Assembly (NCBI GenBank): GCA_964595655.1
Contig: CAZQQV010000083.1
Coordinates: 1 to 5,392 of the forward strand
From: Caldimicrobium sp964595655
Lineage (GTDB): Bacteria; Desulfobacterota; Thermodesulfobacteria; Thermodesulfobacteriales; Thermodesulfobacteriaceae
Reading direction: 5' to 3'
Length of the DNA stretch: 5,392 nt
The position numbers and the translations under genes were made by a program. The stretch's first letter is position 1, and each line of letters opens with the position of its first letter. Under the pieces are notes generated by a model. That model was not told the origin of the DNA and did no database searches. It saw nothing but the letters and a program-made list of their open reading frames with translations. Below, piece by piece: positions 1 to 5,392 of the stretch.

Positions 1-474
1 AAGCAATCTCTCTCCTGCTTCTTTAAGAGTAAGATTTTCAATGGTTTTAATAAGGGATCTTAGTTTTGTGGCAAAAAGGCCTATTAAACTCATAGCAAGT
101 TCGGGGCGTCTCTGAATTAATTTTAAAAATCGGCTTTTTTCAAAGAGGGCAACCTTAACAGGGCTTATGGCCTGCGCATAGGCAGGATAGGTGTCAACCC
201 CTGAGAGGACAACCTCTGCAAAAACCTCCCCTGGACCAAGAAGATGGATAATTTGCTCTTTACCTTTCGGCGAGAGTTTATATACTTTTACATAACCCTC
301 AAGAATGAGAAAAAAACCAAAGGCCTTTTGGCCCTCTGCAAAAATTTCTGCATTTTTATCATAGCTTTTAACAATAGCAAGATTTTCAAGTTCAGTGAGT
401 AAATCCTCAGAAAGCCCCCGAAAAAAGAAGCTCTCTTTTAAAGTTTCTCTAAGAAGGACGCTTTCATTCCTCAC
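1..474 (-). CDS. Crp/Fnr-family transcriptional regulator, 3' end missing (partial)
   Basis: Reading leftward from a GTG at 474-472 gives 158 uninterrupted codons to the window edge. The protein has a cyclic-nucleotide-binding-type beta-roll at about residues 16-110, with the family landmarks LILEGYVKVYKLSPKGKE (56-73) and GPGEVFAE (80-87). A long dimerisation helix follows at about 114-147 and ends in NLTLKEAGERLL, the usual hinge before the DNA-binding domain. The helix-turn-helix, about 60-70 residues, lies beyond the left edge. The start is well fixed: the dapA stop codon (495-493) is in the same frame, and no other ATG, GTG or TTG occurs in frame before Met128. The Arg-Ser pair that holds cAMP phosphate in E. 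coli CRP aligns with Tyr96-Pro97, so cAMP is an unlikely ligand. No Fnr-type N-terminal cysteine cluster is present. The effector and targets are unknown. The gene follows dapA by 18 bp and may be co-transcribed with it. Family assignment is firm; subfamily is not. Confidence 0.9.
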   Translation of the reverse strand, partial: MRNESVLLRETLKESFFFRGLSEDLLTELENLAIVKSYDKNAEIFAEGQKAFGFFLILEGYVKVYKLSPKGKEQIIHLLGPGEVFAEVVLSGVDTYPAYAQAISPVKVALFEKSRFLKLIQRRPELAMSLIGLFATKLRSLIKTIENLTLKEAGERLL

Positions 475-494
475 AATGTTCCACGTGGAACATT
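475..494. promoter_or_regulatory. parS: parS-like centromere site (predicted ParB/Spo0J binding palindrome)
   Basis: AATGTTCCACGTGGAACATT is a perfect 20-bp inverted repeat with no spacer. Its inner 16 bases, TGTTCCACGTGGAACA at 477-492, match the parS sequence known from Pseudomonas chromosomes and differ by one base from the B. subtilis site TGTTCCACGTGAAACA. ParB loads at such sites, spreads along flanking DNA, recruits SMC and works with ParA in origin segregation. The 16-bp core lies wholly in the gap between dapA and the Crp/Fnr gene, and the outer bases run into the dapA stop codon. CACGTG occurs only here in the window. The match is seen directly; ParB binding is inferred from conservation of the motif across bacteria. 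Confidence 0.87.
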
Positions 495-1389
495 ACACCA
501 ATTTATAGGTTTCTCTAAGAATGGTTTTTAGTTGCTGGAAAGAGCTTTCTGTAAGATTTGAAAGAGGTAGTCTTACCTCCGGGCTACTAATCATTCCCAT
601 AAGATAGAGGGCCTCTTTGGCTGGAACAGGATTGGTTTCAATGAATAAAACTTTAAAAAGGGGATAGAGATAAAGATGCAATTCAAGGGCACGGCTGTGA
701 TCTCCATTTAAGGCACTTTTCATAAGCTCTGCCATTTCCTTTGGCATAATGTTTGCTGCAACGGAAATTACACCTTTCCCCCCAAGGGTTATAGTTGGAT
801 AGGCTGTAAAGTCATCTCCAGATAAAATAACAAAATCCTCCTTACATTTGAGCTTTAGTTCTGTAACCTGCTTGAGATCTCCACAGGCCTCTTTTATAGC
901 AACAATATTTTCAATTTCAGAAAGTTTAGCGGTAGTGTCTGGAAGAAGATTAACTCCTGTTCTTCCAGGGACATTGTACAAGATAATGGGAATTTTGACC
1001 TGACTTGCAATAAATTTGTAATGCTCATAAAGGCCCTTTTGAGTGGGTTTATTGTAATAGGGGGTTACAAGAAGGGCTGCATCCATTCCCATTTCTTCTG
1101 CCATTTTGGTTAATTCAAGGGTTTTTTGGGTATCATTAGTTCCTGTTCCTGCAATCAAAGGAACTTTCCCCTTGGCCTCCTCTAAAGCTATTTCAAAAAG
1201 TTTTTTCTTTTCTTCCTTGGAAAGCGTTGCTGATTCCCCAGTGGTTCCAGACACTAAAATTCCATGTGTTCCCTCTTTCAGATGCCATCTAATGAGATTT
1301 CTAAAGGACTCTTCATCAATTTTTCCCTCTTTAAAGGGTGTTATTAAAGCTACAATGGAACCTCTAAGCTTCTCTTTTATTTCATTCAT
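493..1389 (-). CDS. dapA: 4-hydroxy-tetrahydrodipicolinate synthase
   Basis: DapA condenses pyruvate with aspartate semialdehyde, the first committed step of diaminopimelate/lysine synthesis, in the cytoplasm. The 298-residue protein is a full-length TIM barrel. Visible family residues are the GTTGES motif (48-53, with Thr49 and Thr50), the VTPYYNKP motif with Tyr112, Tyr138 and Arg143 in YNVPGRTG (138-145), and the Schiff-base lysine Lys166 in AIKEACGD. These correspond to E. coli Thr44, Thr45, Tyr107, Tyr133, Arg138 and Lys161. The ATG has a strong ribosome binding site (1395-1402), and the N-terminal LRGSIVALITPF matches the family, so the start is secure. At the lysine feedback site, E. 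coli His53, His56 and Glu84 align with Lys58, Lys61 and Lys89, which suggests weak or no lysine inhibition. The gene follows dapF after 61 bp, the widest gap in the cluster. Related aldolases such as N-acetylneuraminate lyase are less likely, given the DapA-specific motifs and the dapF neighbour. Confidence 0.96.
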   Translation of the reverse strand: MNEIKEKLRGSIVALITPFKEGKIDEESFRNLIRWHLKEGTHGILVSGTTGESATLSKEEKKKLFEIALEEAKGKVPLIAGTGTNDTQKTLELTKMAEEMGMDAALLVTPYYNKPTQKGLYEHYKFIASQVKIPIILYNVPGRTGVNLLPDTTAKLSEIENIVAIKEACGDLKQVTELKLKCKEDFVILSGDDFTAYPTITLGGKGVISVAANIMPKEMAELMKSALNGDHSRALELHLYLYPLFKVLFIETNPVPAKEALYLMGMISSPEVRLPLSNLTESSFQQLKTILRETYKLV

Positions 1390-1394
1390 AATTG

Positions 1395-1402
1395 CCTCCC
1401 CC
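1395..1402 (-). promoter_or_regulatory. Strong ribosome binding site of dapA
   Basis: On the coding strand GGGGGAGG ends five bases before the dapA ATG. It is the best Shine-Dalgarno match in the window. It contrasts with the weak or absent sites ahead of aroB and dapF, and suggests that dapA is translated independently of the upstream genes. Confidence 0.85.
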
Positions 1403-1450
1403 TTCTTTGAGTGTTCAATTCAAAAGATTTTTCTATTAATTTATCAGAGC

Positions 1451-2317
1451 TCATTCTTTTAAAGCATCTTCAAAAATTTGGAAACGAAAAACAAGGCGAG
1501 CCTCTCCTTCAAGATAAAGGGTTTCACTCTCTGGATCAAGATCTATAATAAGGGTCTCACCACCTCTTGTTAGCACTTTAACAGGAAAATTAACAAGACC
1601 AAGTTTTGCTGCCACATAGGCTGAGGCAGAGGCCCCTGTCCCACATGCAAGGGTTTCAGCCTCAACCCCCCTTTCATAGGTTCTTACCTTAAGAAAGTTT
1701 TTATCGTTCTCTCTTAATATTCCCACAAAGTTAACATTTGTGCCTGCAGGTTTGAAAAATTCATGAAAACGAAGAATTGGGCCAAGTTTTTCAACAGGCG
1801 CTTCCTCTATATCTTCCCAGAATAGTACCAAGTGTGGAACCCCGGTATTAACGAAATGGACAAGATAGATATCTCGCTCTGTCTTAAGAATAAAGTTTAA
1901 TTTGAGGTCTTTAGGCCTCCCTAAGGCTACCTTGACCCTTCCACCTTTGATCTCACAATGAATAAGCCCAGCAAGAGTTTCGAGGTAGAAAGATGAGGGA
2001 ACGAGTTTTAGCTCATAAAGGAGCCTTGCACAAGAACGGGCCCCATTGCCACACATTTCGGCAACACTTCCATCGGCATTAAAAAAACACCAGGACACAG
2101 AGGCAAGAGGATTCTTAGGAGGTTCAACCATGATAAACCCATCGGCAGAAACAGAAAATTTCTGTCTGCAAAGCCTTTTTGCAAGAAGGCTTCCTTCCTC
2201 TGGGGAAATTTCTCTTTCTAAATTCAAAAGAATAATGAAATCATTGCCTGATGCACAGACCTTGTAAAGTGTTTTATCTTTAAGTTTTTGAAAAAGGGTA
2301 TCAGTTTCGCTATTCAT
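1451..2317 (-). CDS. dapF: Diaminopimelate epimerase
   Basis: DapF interconverts LL- and meso-diaminopimelate, which feeds lysine and peptidoglycan cross-links. It is a cofactor-independent two-base enzyme. With the ATG at 2317 the protein has 288 residues. Both catalytic cysteines are present: Cys89 in MCGNGAR (first lobe) and Cys225 in ACGTGA (second lobe). Other landmarks are ASGNDF near residues 22-27, FNADGS at 78-83, NTGVPHLV around 157-164, GTNVNFV around 192-198 and RTYERGVEAET just before Cys225. A TTG at 2320 lies directly upstream in frame and could be used instead, giving one more residue. Neither has a good Shine-Dalgarno site, so translation may be coupled to aroB, which ends 18 bp upstream of the TTG (21 bp upstream of the ATG). 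About 16 residues precede the usual family N-terminus (LYKVCASGNDF), a short polar extension. The dapA gene next door supports the function. Confidence 0.95.
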   Translation of the reverse strand: MNSETDTLFQKLKDKTLYKVCASGNDFIILLNLEREISPEEGSLLAKRLCRQKFSVSADGFIMVEPPKNPLASVSWCFFNADGSVAEMCGNGARSCARLLYELKLVPSSFYLETLAGLIHCEIKGGRVKVALGRPKDLKLNFILKTERDIYLVHFVNTGVPHLVLFWEDIEEAPVEKLGPILRFHEFFKPAGTNVNFVGILRENDKNFLKVRTYERGVEAETLACGTGASASAYVAAKLGLVNFPVKVLTRGGETLIIDLDPESETLYLEGEARLVFRFQIFEDALKE

Positions 2318-2338
2318 CAAAAAATTAAGAATACCCTA

Positions 2339-3427
2339 TTAATAACATTCTTCAAGGGCTTTTAGAATTAAATCCATAGGTGGATTTTCGTAAAAGTGAA
2401 ATTTTCCGATTCTTTTTAAAAGGACTATGGTTAATTTTCCTTTCCAGATTTTTTTGTCCTTTGAAAGGGCAGAGAAAAATTCAGAAGGAGAAAGAAGTGG
2501 TAAAAGGTCTCTGATACGATGGGGCATCTCAAGGGCGTCAAGAAGATTCTTTAAAGGTTCATAAACGGGTTTTTCTGCAACATGAAGGAGTTCTGAAAGA
2601 CGCGCCTCAACCGCCATTCCCACAGAAACGCAATAACCATGGGGAATCTGATAATTGGAAAGGGTTTCAAGGGCATGCCCAATGGTATGCCCAAAATTTA
2701 GAACTCTCCTTAGCCCTGCCTCCTTTTCATCTTTTGAAACCACATAGGCTTTGATCAAACAGCTTTCATAAATAAGATAGCTCAAATCATGAGGATTTAG
2801 CCCATAAAGGGCCTTTCCCTTTTTCTTTATAAACTGAAAAAGCCTTGACTTTAAAATACAGCCGTATTTTATCACCTCCGCAAGGCCGTTTTTAATCTCA
2901 GGAAGAGGAAGGGTTCTTAAAACAGTAGGATCTATGTAAACCCTTGCTGGTTGATAAAAAGTGCCAAGAAGGTTCTTTCCTTCAGGAAGATCAACTCCGG
3001 TTTTTCCTCCAACAGAAGAATCTACCTGGGAGAGCAAAGTGGTTGGAACCTGAACAAAGGGGATGCCTCGCAGATAAATACTTGCAAGAAAACCAGAAAC
3101 ATCTCCCACAACTCCTCCCCCAAGGGCAAGAATAAGATCTTTTCTGTCAAAGCCAGCCTGAATGAGACTTCTTGCAAGCCTGACCACAGTCTCTATATTT
3201 TTTGAGCTTTCACCATGGGGAAAAGAAAAGAGACTCGCTTTAATATCTGCCTTTCTTAGAGCTTGAAGAAGGTTTTCGCCATAAAGTTTTTCAACAGTTG
3301 AATCTGTTATAATGGCTACTTTTCCGAAATCGAGAGTTCTCTTAAGATCCTCAGGGATTTTTTCAAGCAATCCCTCTTCAATGAGAATTTCGTAAGGAGG
3401 CTTTGTTTTAACTTTAAGGGTGAGCAT
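2339..3427 (-). CDS. aroB: 3-dehydroquinate synthase
   Basis: AroB converts DAHP to 3-dehydroquinate, the second shikimate-pathway step, using NAD and a divalent metal. I place the start at the ATG at 3427-3425, giving 362 residues beginning MLTLKVKTKPPYEI, which fits the family N-terminus and usual length. A longer reading from 3514 would add 29 unrelated residues encoded by trpA sequence in another frame. The NAD-binding region GGGVVGD lies at 103-109, followed by FVQVPTTLLSQVDSSVGGKT (124-143) and GKNLLGTFYQP (150-160). The predicted zinc ligands are Glu184 (GLAEVIKYG), His247 (NFGHTIGHALE) and His263 (IPHGY), matching E. coli Glu184, His247 and His264. The start overlaps the trpA 3' end by 14 bp and lacks a clear Shine-Dalgarno site, so translational coupling to trpA is likely. 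Its product feeds chorismate, the precursor of tryptophan, which fits its place behind trpBA. Confidence 0.95.
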   Translation of the reverse strand: MLTLKVKTKPPYEILIEEGLLEKIPEDLKRTLDFGKVAIITDSTVEKLYGENLLQALRKADIKASLFSFPHGESSKNIETVVRLARSLIQAGFDRKDLILALGGGVVGDVSGFLASIYLRGIPFVQVPTTLLSQVDSSVGGKTGVDLPEGKNLLGTFYQPARVYIDPTVLRTLPLPEIKNGLAEVIKYGCILKSRLFQFIKKKGKALYGLNPHDLSYLIYESCLIKAYVVSKDEKEAGLRRVLNFGHTIGHALETLSNYQIPHGYCVSVGMAVEARLSELLHVAEKPVYEPLKNLLDALEMPHRIRDLLPLLSPSEFFSALSKDKKIWKGKLTIVLLKRIGKFHFYENPPMDLILKALEECY

Positions 3428-4220
3428 TTTTAAGAGCAAGAAGGAATTTTTTAAGTTGGGGCCCTGCTTTCTTACCCTCCTTTTCAACAATGGAAACAAG
3501 AGCACTTCCGACAACTAAGGCATCAGCGTAAGGAAGTAGAGCCTCTACATGTTCCCTCCGTGAAATGCCAAAGCCAACAGCAAGGGGGATTTTGATGACC
3601 GCTTTTATGTGTTTTAGCCTCTCAACTAAATCCTCGGGAAGTTTATCTCTTGCGCCAGTTATCCCTGTAAGGGATACATAATAGAGGAAGCCCTTAGAGA
3701 CTCTGGCAATTTTTTTAATCCTTTCAAGACTTGAGGTTGGAGCGGAGAGAAAAATGGTAGCAAGGCCCTTTCCCTTGTTTGCCCTTAACCAGGGGCCTGC
3801 CTCTTCAACTGGCAAGTCGGGGATAATGAAACCGTCAAGCCCGCTTGCCTTTGCCTCTGAAACAGCTTTTTCATGGCCAAAGCGATAAATTATATTATAA
3901 TAGGTCATACAGAGAATGGGTATTTCTGGATAGGCTTCTTTGAAGCGAAAAACAAGGCTTAAATACTCTTCAAAGGTTGGCTTATTTTTTAAGGCACGCA
4001 CAACCGCCTTTTGAATGGTTGGACCATCTGCAACTGGGTCTGAAAAGGGAAAGCCAAGCTCAATACAGGCTGGATTGGTATCGGCAATATACTTCAAAAA
4101 TTCAAAGGTGGACTCTTTATCAGGATCAAAGGCGGTAATATAGGGAATAAGAGCAACTTCTTCCTTTTTTTTAAAGCTTCGTATCCTTCTTTCAAGATAC
4201 CTTGCATGTGAGCCTTTCAT
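3414..4220 (-). CDS. trpA: Tryptophan synthase alpha chain
   Basis: TrpA cleaves indole-3-glycerol phosphate to indole and glyceraldehyde 3-phosphate and passes indole through a tunnel to TrpB in the alpha2-beta2 complex. The 268-residue protein matches the usual family length and is a TIM barrel. Catalytic Glu54 lies in IELGFPFSDP and catalytic Asp65 in VADGP, equivalent to Salmonella Glu49 and Asp60. Other family motifs are YNIIYRFG (108-115), IIPDLPVEE (132-140), the mobile loop YVSLTGITGAR (181-191) and the phosphate-binding strand PLAVGFGIS (212-220). The YNIIYRFG motif has Ile where most family members have Pro (YNPIY), a mild variation. The start ATG shares four bases (ATGA, 4220-4217) with the trpB stop codon. 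This is a classic coupling arrangement that favours equal amounts of the two subunits. Confidence 0.97.
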   Translation of the reverse strand: MKGSHARYLERRIRSFKKKEEVALIPYITAFDPDKESTFEFLKYIADTNPACIELGFPFSDPVADGPTIQKAVVRALKNKPTFEEYLSLVFRFKEAYPEIPILCMTYYNIIYRFGHEKAVSEAKASGLDGFIIPDLPVEEAGPWLRANKGKGLATIFLSAPTSSLERIKKIARVSKGFLYYVSLTGITGARDKLPEDLVERLKHIKAVIKIPLAVGFGISRREHVEALLPYADALVVGSALVSIVEKEGKKAGPQLKKFLLALKNAHP

Positions 4221-5392
4221 TTTCCCTTTCCTTCAAGATAATCCTTTACACTGGCAACATCCTTGTCTCCTCTTCCAGAAAGATTAACAACAACAAGGGA
4301 GTCCTTGGGAAGTTCTTTAGCAACTTTTATAAGATAGGCTATAGCATGGGCTGACTCAAGGGCAGGGATAATACCCTCTGTTTGAGATAGTATTTGAAAG
4401 GCAGAAAGGGCCTCTTCATCGGTTACGGCAACATACTGAGCCCTTCCAGAATCTTTGAAAAAAGAGTGTTCCGGGCCAACCCCTGGATAGTCAAGCCCTG
4501 GAGCAATGGAGTGTGCTCCCTTGATCTGGCCAACCTTGTCCTGTAAAAGATAGGTAAGCATGCCATGAAGAACCCCTGGTTCACCTGCAGTTAGGGTGGC
4601 AGAATGATAATCAGTATTTAAGCCATGTCCTGCTGCCTCAACCCCTATAAGTTTAACCTGAGGATATTTGGAAAAGGGATAAAAGATGCCCATGGCATTG
4701 GAGCCGCCGCCAACGCAGGCAAAGATATAATCAGGAAGCCTTTTTTCCTTCTGGAGAATCTGCTTTTTGGTTTCTCTTCCGATGATACTCTGAAAGTCTC
4801 TCACTATTCTTGGATAGGGATGGGGGCCAACCACAGAGCCTATGACATAGAAGGTATCTTTTACATTGGTAACCCAGTCCCTTAAGGCCTCATTTATGGC
4901 ATCTTTTAAGGTCTGGGTTCCAGACTCAACGGGAATAACCTCTGCCCCCAAAAGACGCATGCGAAAGACATTCAGGGCCTGGCGCTCAACATCCTTTGCT
5001 CCCATGTAAACCACACACTTAAGACCAAGTAAGGCGCAGGCTGTGGCTGTAGCAACTCCGTGCTGGCCTGCTCCAGTTTCAGCAATAATGCGGGTTTTTC
5101 CCATTCTTTTGGCAAGAAGTACCTGACCAATGGTATTGTTGAGTTTGTGAGCCCCTGTGTGCAAAAGATCCTCTCTTTTCAGGTAAACCTTTATATGACC
5201 TCCAAGATATTGGCTTAAGTTCTTTGCATAATAAAGAGGGGTTGGCCTTCCTGCATACTCCTTAAGAAGGCTTTCCCATTCCTTCCAGAAAGAGGTATCT
5301 TTCAATACCTGAAAATAAGCTTTCTCAAGGTCAAAAAGAAGGGGCATTAAGGTTTCAGGAACAAAACGCCCCCCATAAGACCCAAAATAGCC
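4217..5392 (-). CDS. trpB: Tryptophan synthase beta chain, 5' end missing (partial)
   Basis: TrpB is the PLP enzyme that joins indole with serine to make tryptophan. The frame is open to the right edge: before the internal Met at 5347 it encodes GYFGSYGGRFVPETL, the conserved TrpB N-terminus. The ATG at 5347 is therefore not the start, which must lie a few codons beyond the window. The 391 visible residues nearly complete a usual protein of about 395-400. Numbering from the first visible residue, the PLP lysine is Lys83 in HTGAHKLNN, the catalytic glutamate is Glu105 in ETGAGQHG, and the PLP phosphate loop GGGSNAMG is at 228-235. The communication segment that contacts TrpA follows Glu105. 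GVGPEHS and the C-terminal LSGRGDKD are also present. It is the TrpB1 type that pairs with TrpA, consistent with the adjoining trpA. The motifs make a serine/threonine dehydratase or the TrpB2 form unlikely. Confidence 0.97.
   Translation of the reverse strand, partial: GYFGSYGGRFVPETLMPLLFDLEKAYFQVLKDTSFWKEWESLLKEYAGRPTPLYYAKNLSQYLGGHIKVYLKREDLLHTGAHKLNNTIGQVLLAKRMGKTRIIAETGAGQHGVATATACALLGLKCVVYMGAKDVERQALNVFRMRLLGAEVIPVESGTQTLKDAINEALRDWVTNVKDTFYVIGSVVGPHPYPRIVRDFQSIIGRETKKQILQKEKRLPDYIFACVGGGSNAMGIFYPFSKYPQVKLIGVEAAGHGLNTDYHSATLTAGEPGVLHGMLTYLLQDKVGQIKGAHSIAPGLDYPGVGPEHSFFKDSGRAQYVAVTDEEALSAFQILSQTEGIIPALESAHAIAYLIKVAKELPKDSLVVVNLSGRGDKDVASVKDYLEGKGK
4224..4233 (-). promoter_or_regulatory. 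Ribosome binding site of trpA inside trpB
   Basis: The coding strand reads AAGGAAAGGG just ahead of the trpA ATG, with AAGGA eight bases and AGGG three bases upstream. It lies within the last trpB codons and supports the 4220 start and re-initiation after trpB termination. Confidence 0.6.

Noticed and set aside
475..494. Palindrome as a rho-independent terminator after dapA
   Set aside because: There is no loop and no T-tract following it on the coding strand, and the next gene starts immediately after it. The sequence also matches parS base for base.
475..494. Palindrome as a Crp or Fnr operator for self-regulation
   Set aside because: It does not resemble TGTGA-N6-TCACA or TTGAT-N4-ATCAA. 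Autoregulation through a different recognition sequence cannot be excluded, but parS explains it fully.
1390..1450. Promoter or terminator in the dapF-dapA gap
   Set aside because: The 61 bp are AT-rich, with TTGAAT and TAAATT-like hexamers, but not in a -35/-10 order with proper spacing. There is no stem-loop with a T-run. An internal promoter inside dapF cannot be excluded.
1106..1462. Plus-strand open frame inside dapA, and similar ones at 2046-2267, 2944-3135, 2951-3205 and 4625-4885
   Set aside because: Each lies opposite a well-conserved enzyme gene and has no recognisable protein features, so these are antisense shadows.
2171..2192. Inverted repeat AAGCCTT / AAGGCTT with an 8-base loop
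   Set aside because: It lies in the middle of dapF coding sequence with only a 7-bp stem and no terminator context, so it is probably chance.
2673..2694. Near-identical tandem repeat GCATGCCCAA / GTATGCCCAA
   Set aside because: It is explained by the GHTIGHA metal-binding motif of AroB, in which Gly-His occurs twice.
3428..3514. Extended aroB N-terminus starting at 3514
   Set aside because: The extra 29 residues are encoded inside trpA in another frame and do not resemble an AroB N-terminus. The ATG at 3427 gives the expected family start and length.

Overview
The window is about 5.4 kb of compact, single-strand bacterial biosynthetic sequence. Every gene reads on the minus strand, so transcription runs from the right edge to the left. 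In that order it holds trpB (5' end cut by the right edge), trpA, aroB, dapF, dapA and a Crp/Fnr-type regulator (3' end cut by the left edge). Gaps between genes are 61 bp or less, and two gene pairs overlap. I see no convincing terminator or promoter between genes, so the block looks like one operon or the distal part of one.

TrpB and TrpA form tryptophan synthase. AroB makes 3-dehydroquinate, the first ring compound of the shikimate route that supplies chorismate for tryptophan. DapA and DapF act early and late in the diaminopimelate/lysine pathway. The operon therefore joins aromatic amino acid supply with lysine and peptidoglycan precursor supply. All five enzymes keep the catalytic residues I could check and look functional.

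The most notable non-coding signal is a perfect 20-bp palindrome at 475-494. Its central 16 bases (TGTTCCACGTGGAACA, 477-492) match the parS centromere site bound by chromosomal ParB/Spo0J proteins. It fills almost exactly the 18-bp gap between the dapA stop codon and the GTG start of the Crp/Fnr gene. parS sites usually cluster near the replication origin, so this locus is probably origin-proximal.

Organism: the proteins are bacterial, rich in Lys, Glu and Arg, and the coding strand is purine-rich with moderate-to-low GC. This fits a thermophilic or thermotolerant Gram-negative-type anaerobe, possibly Thermodesulfobacteriota or a relative. The placement is an impression from protein style, not a demonstrated assignment. 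I see no mobile element, CRISPR array, RNA gene or defence system. Apart from the parS site and its placement, the region is ordinary housekeeping metabolism.
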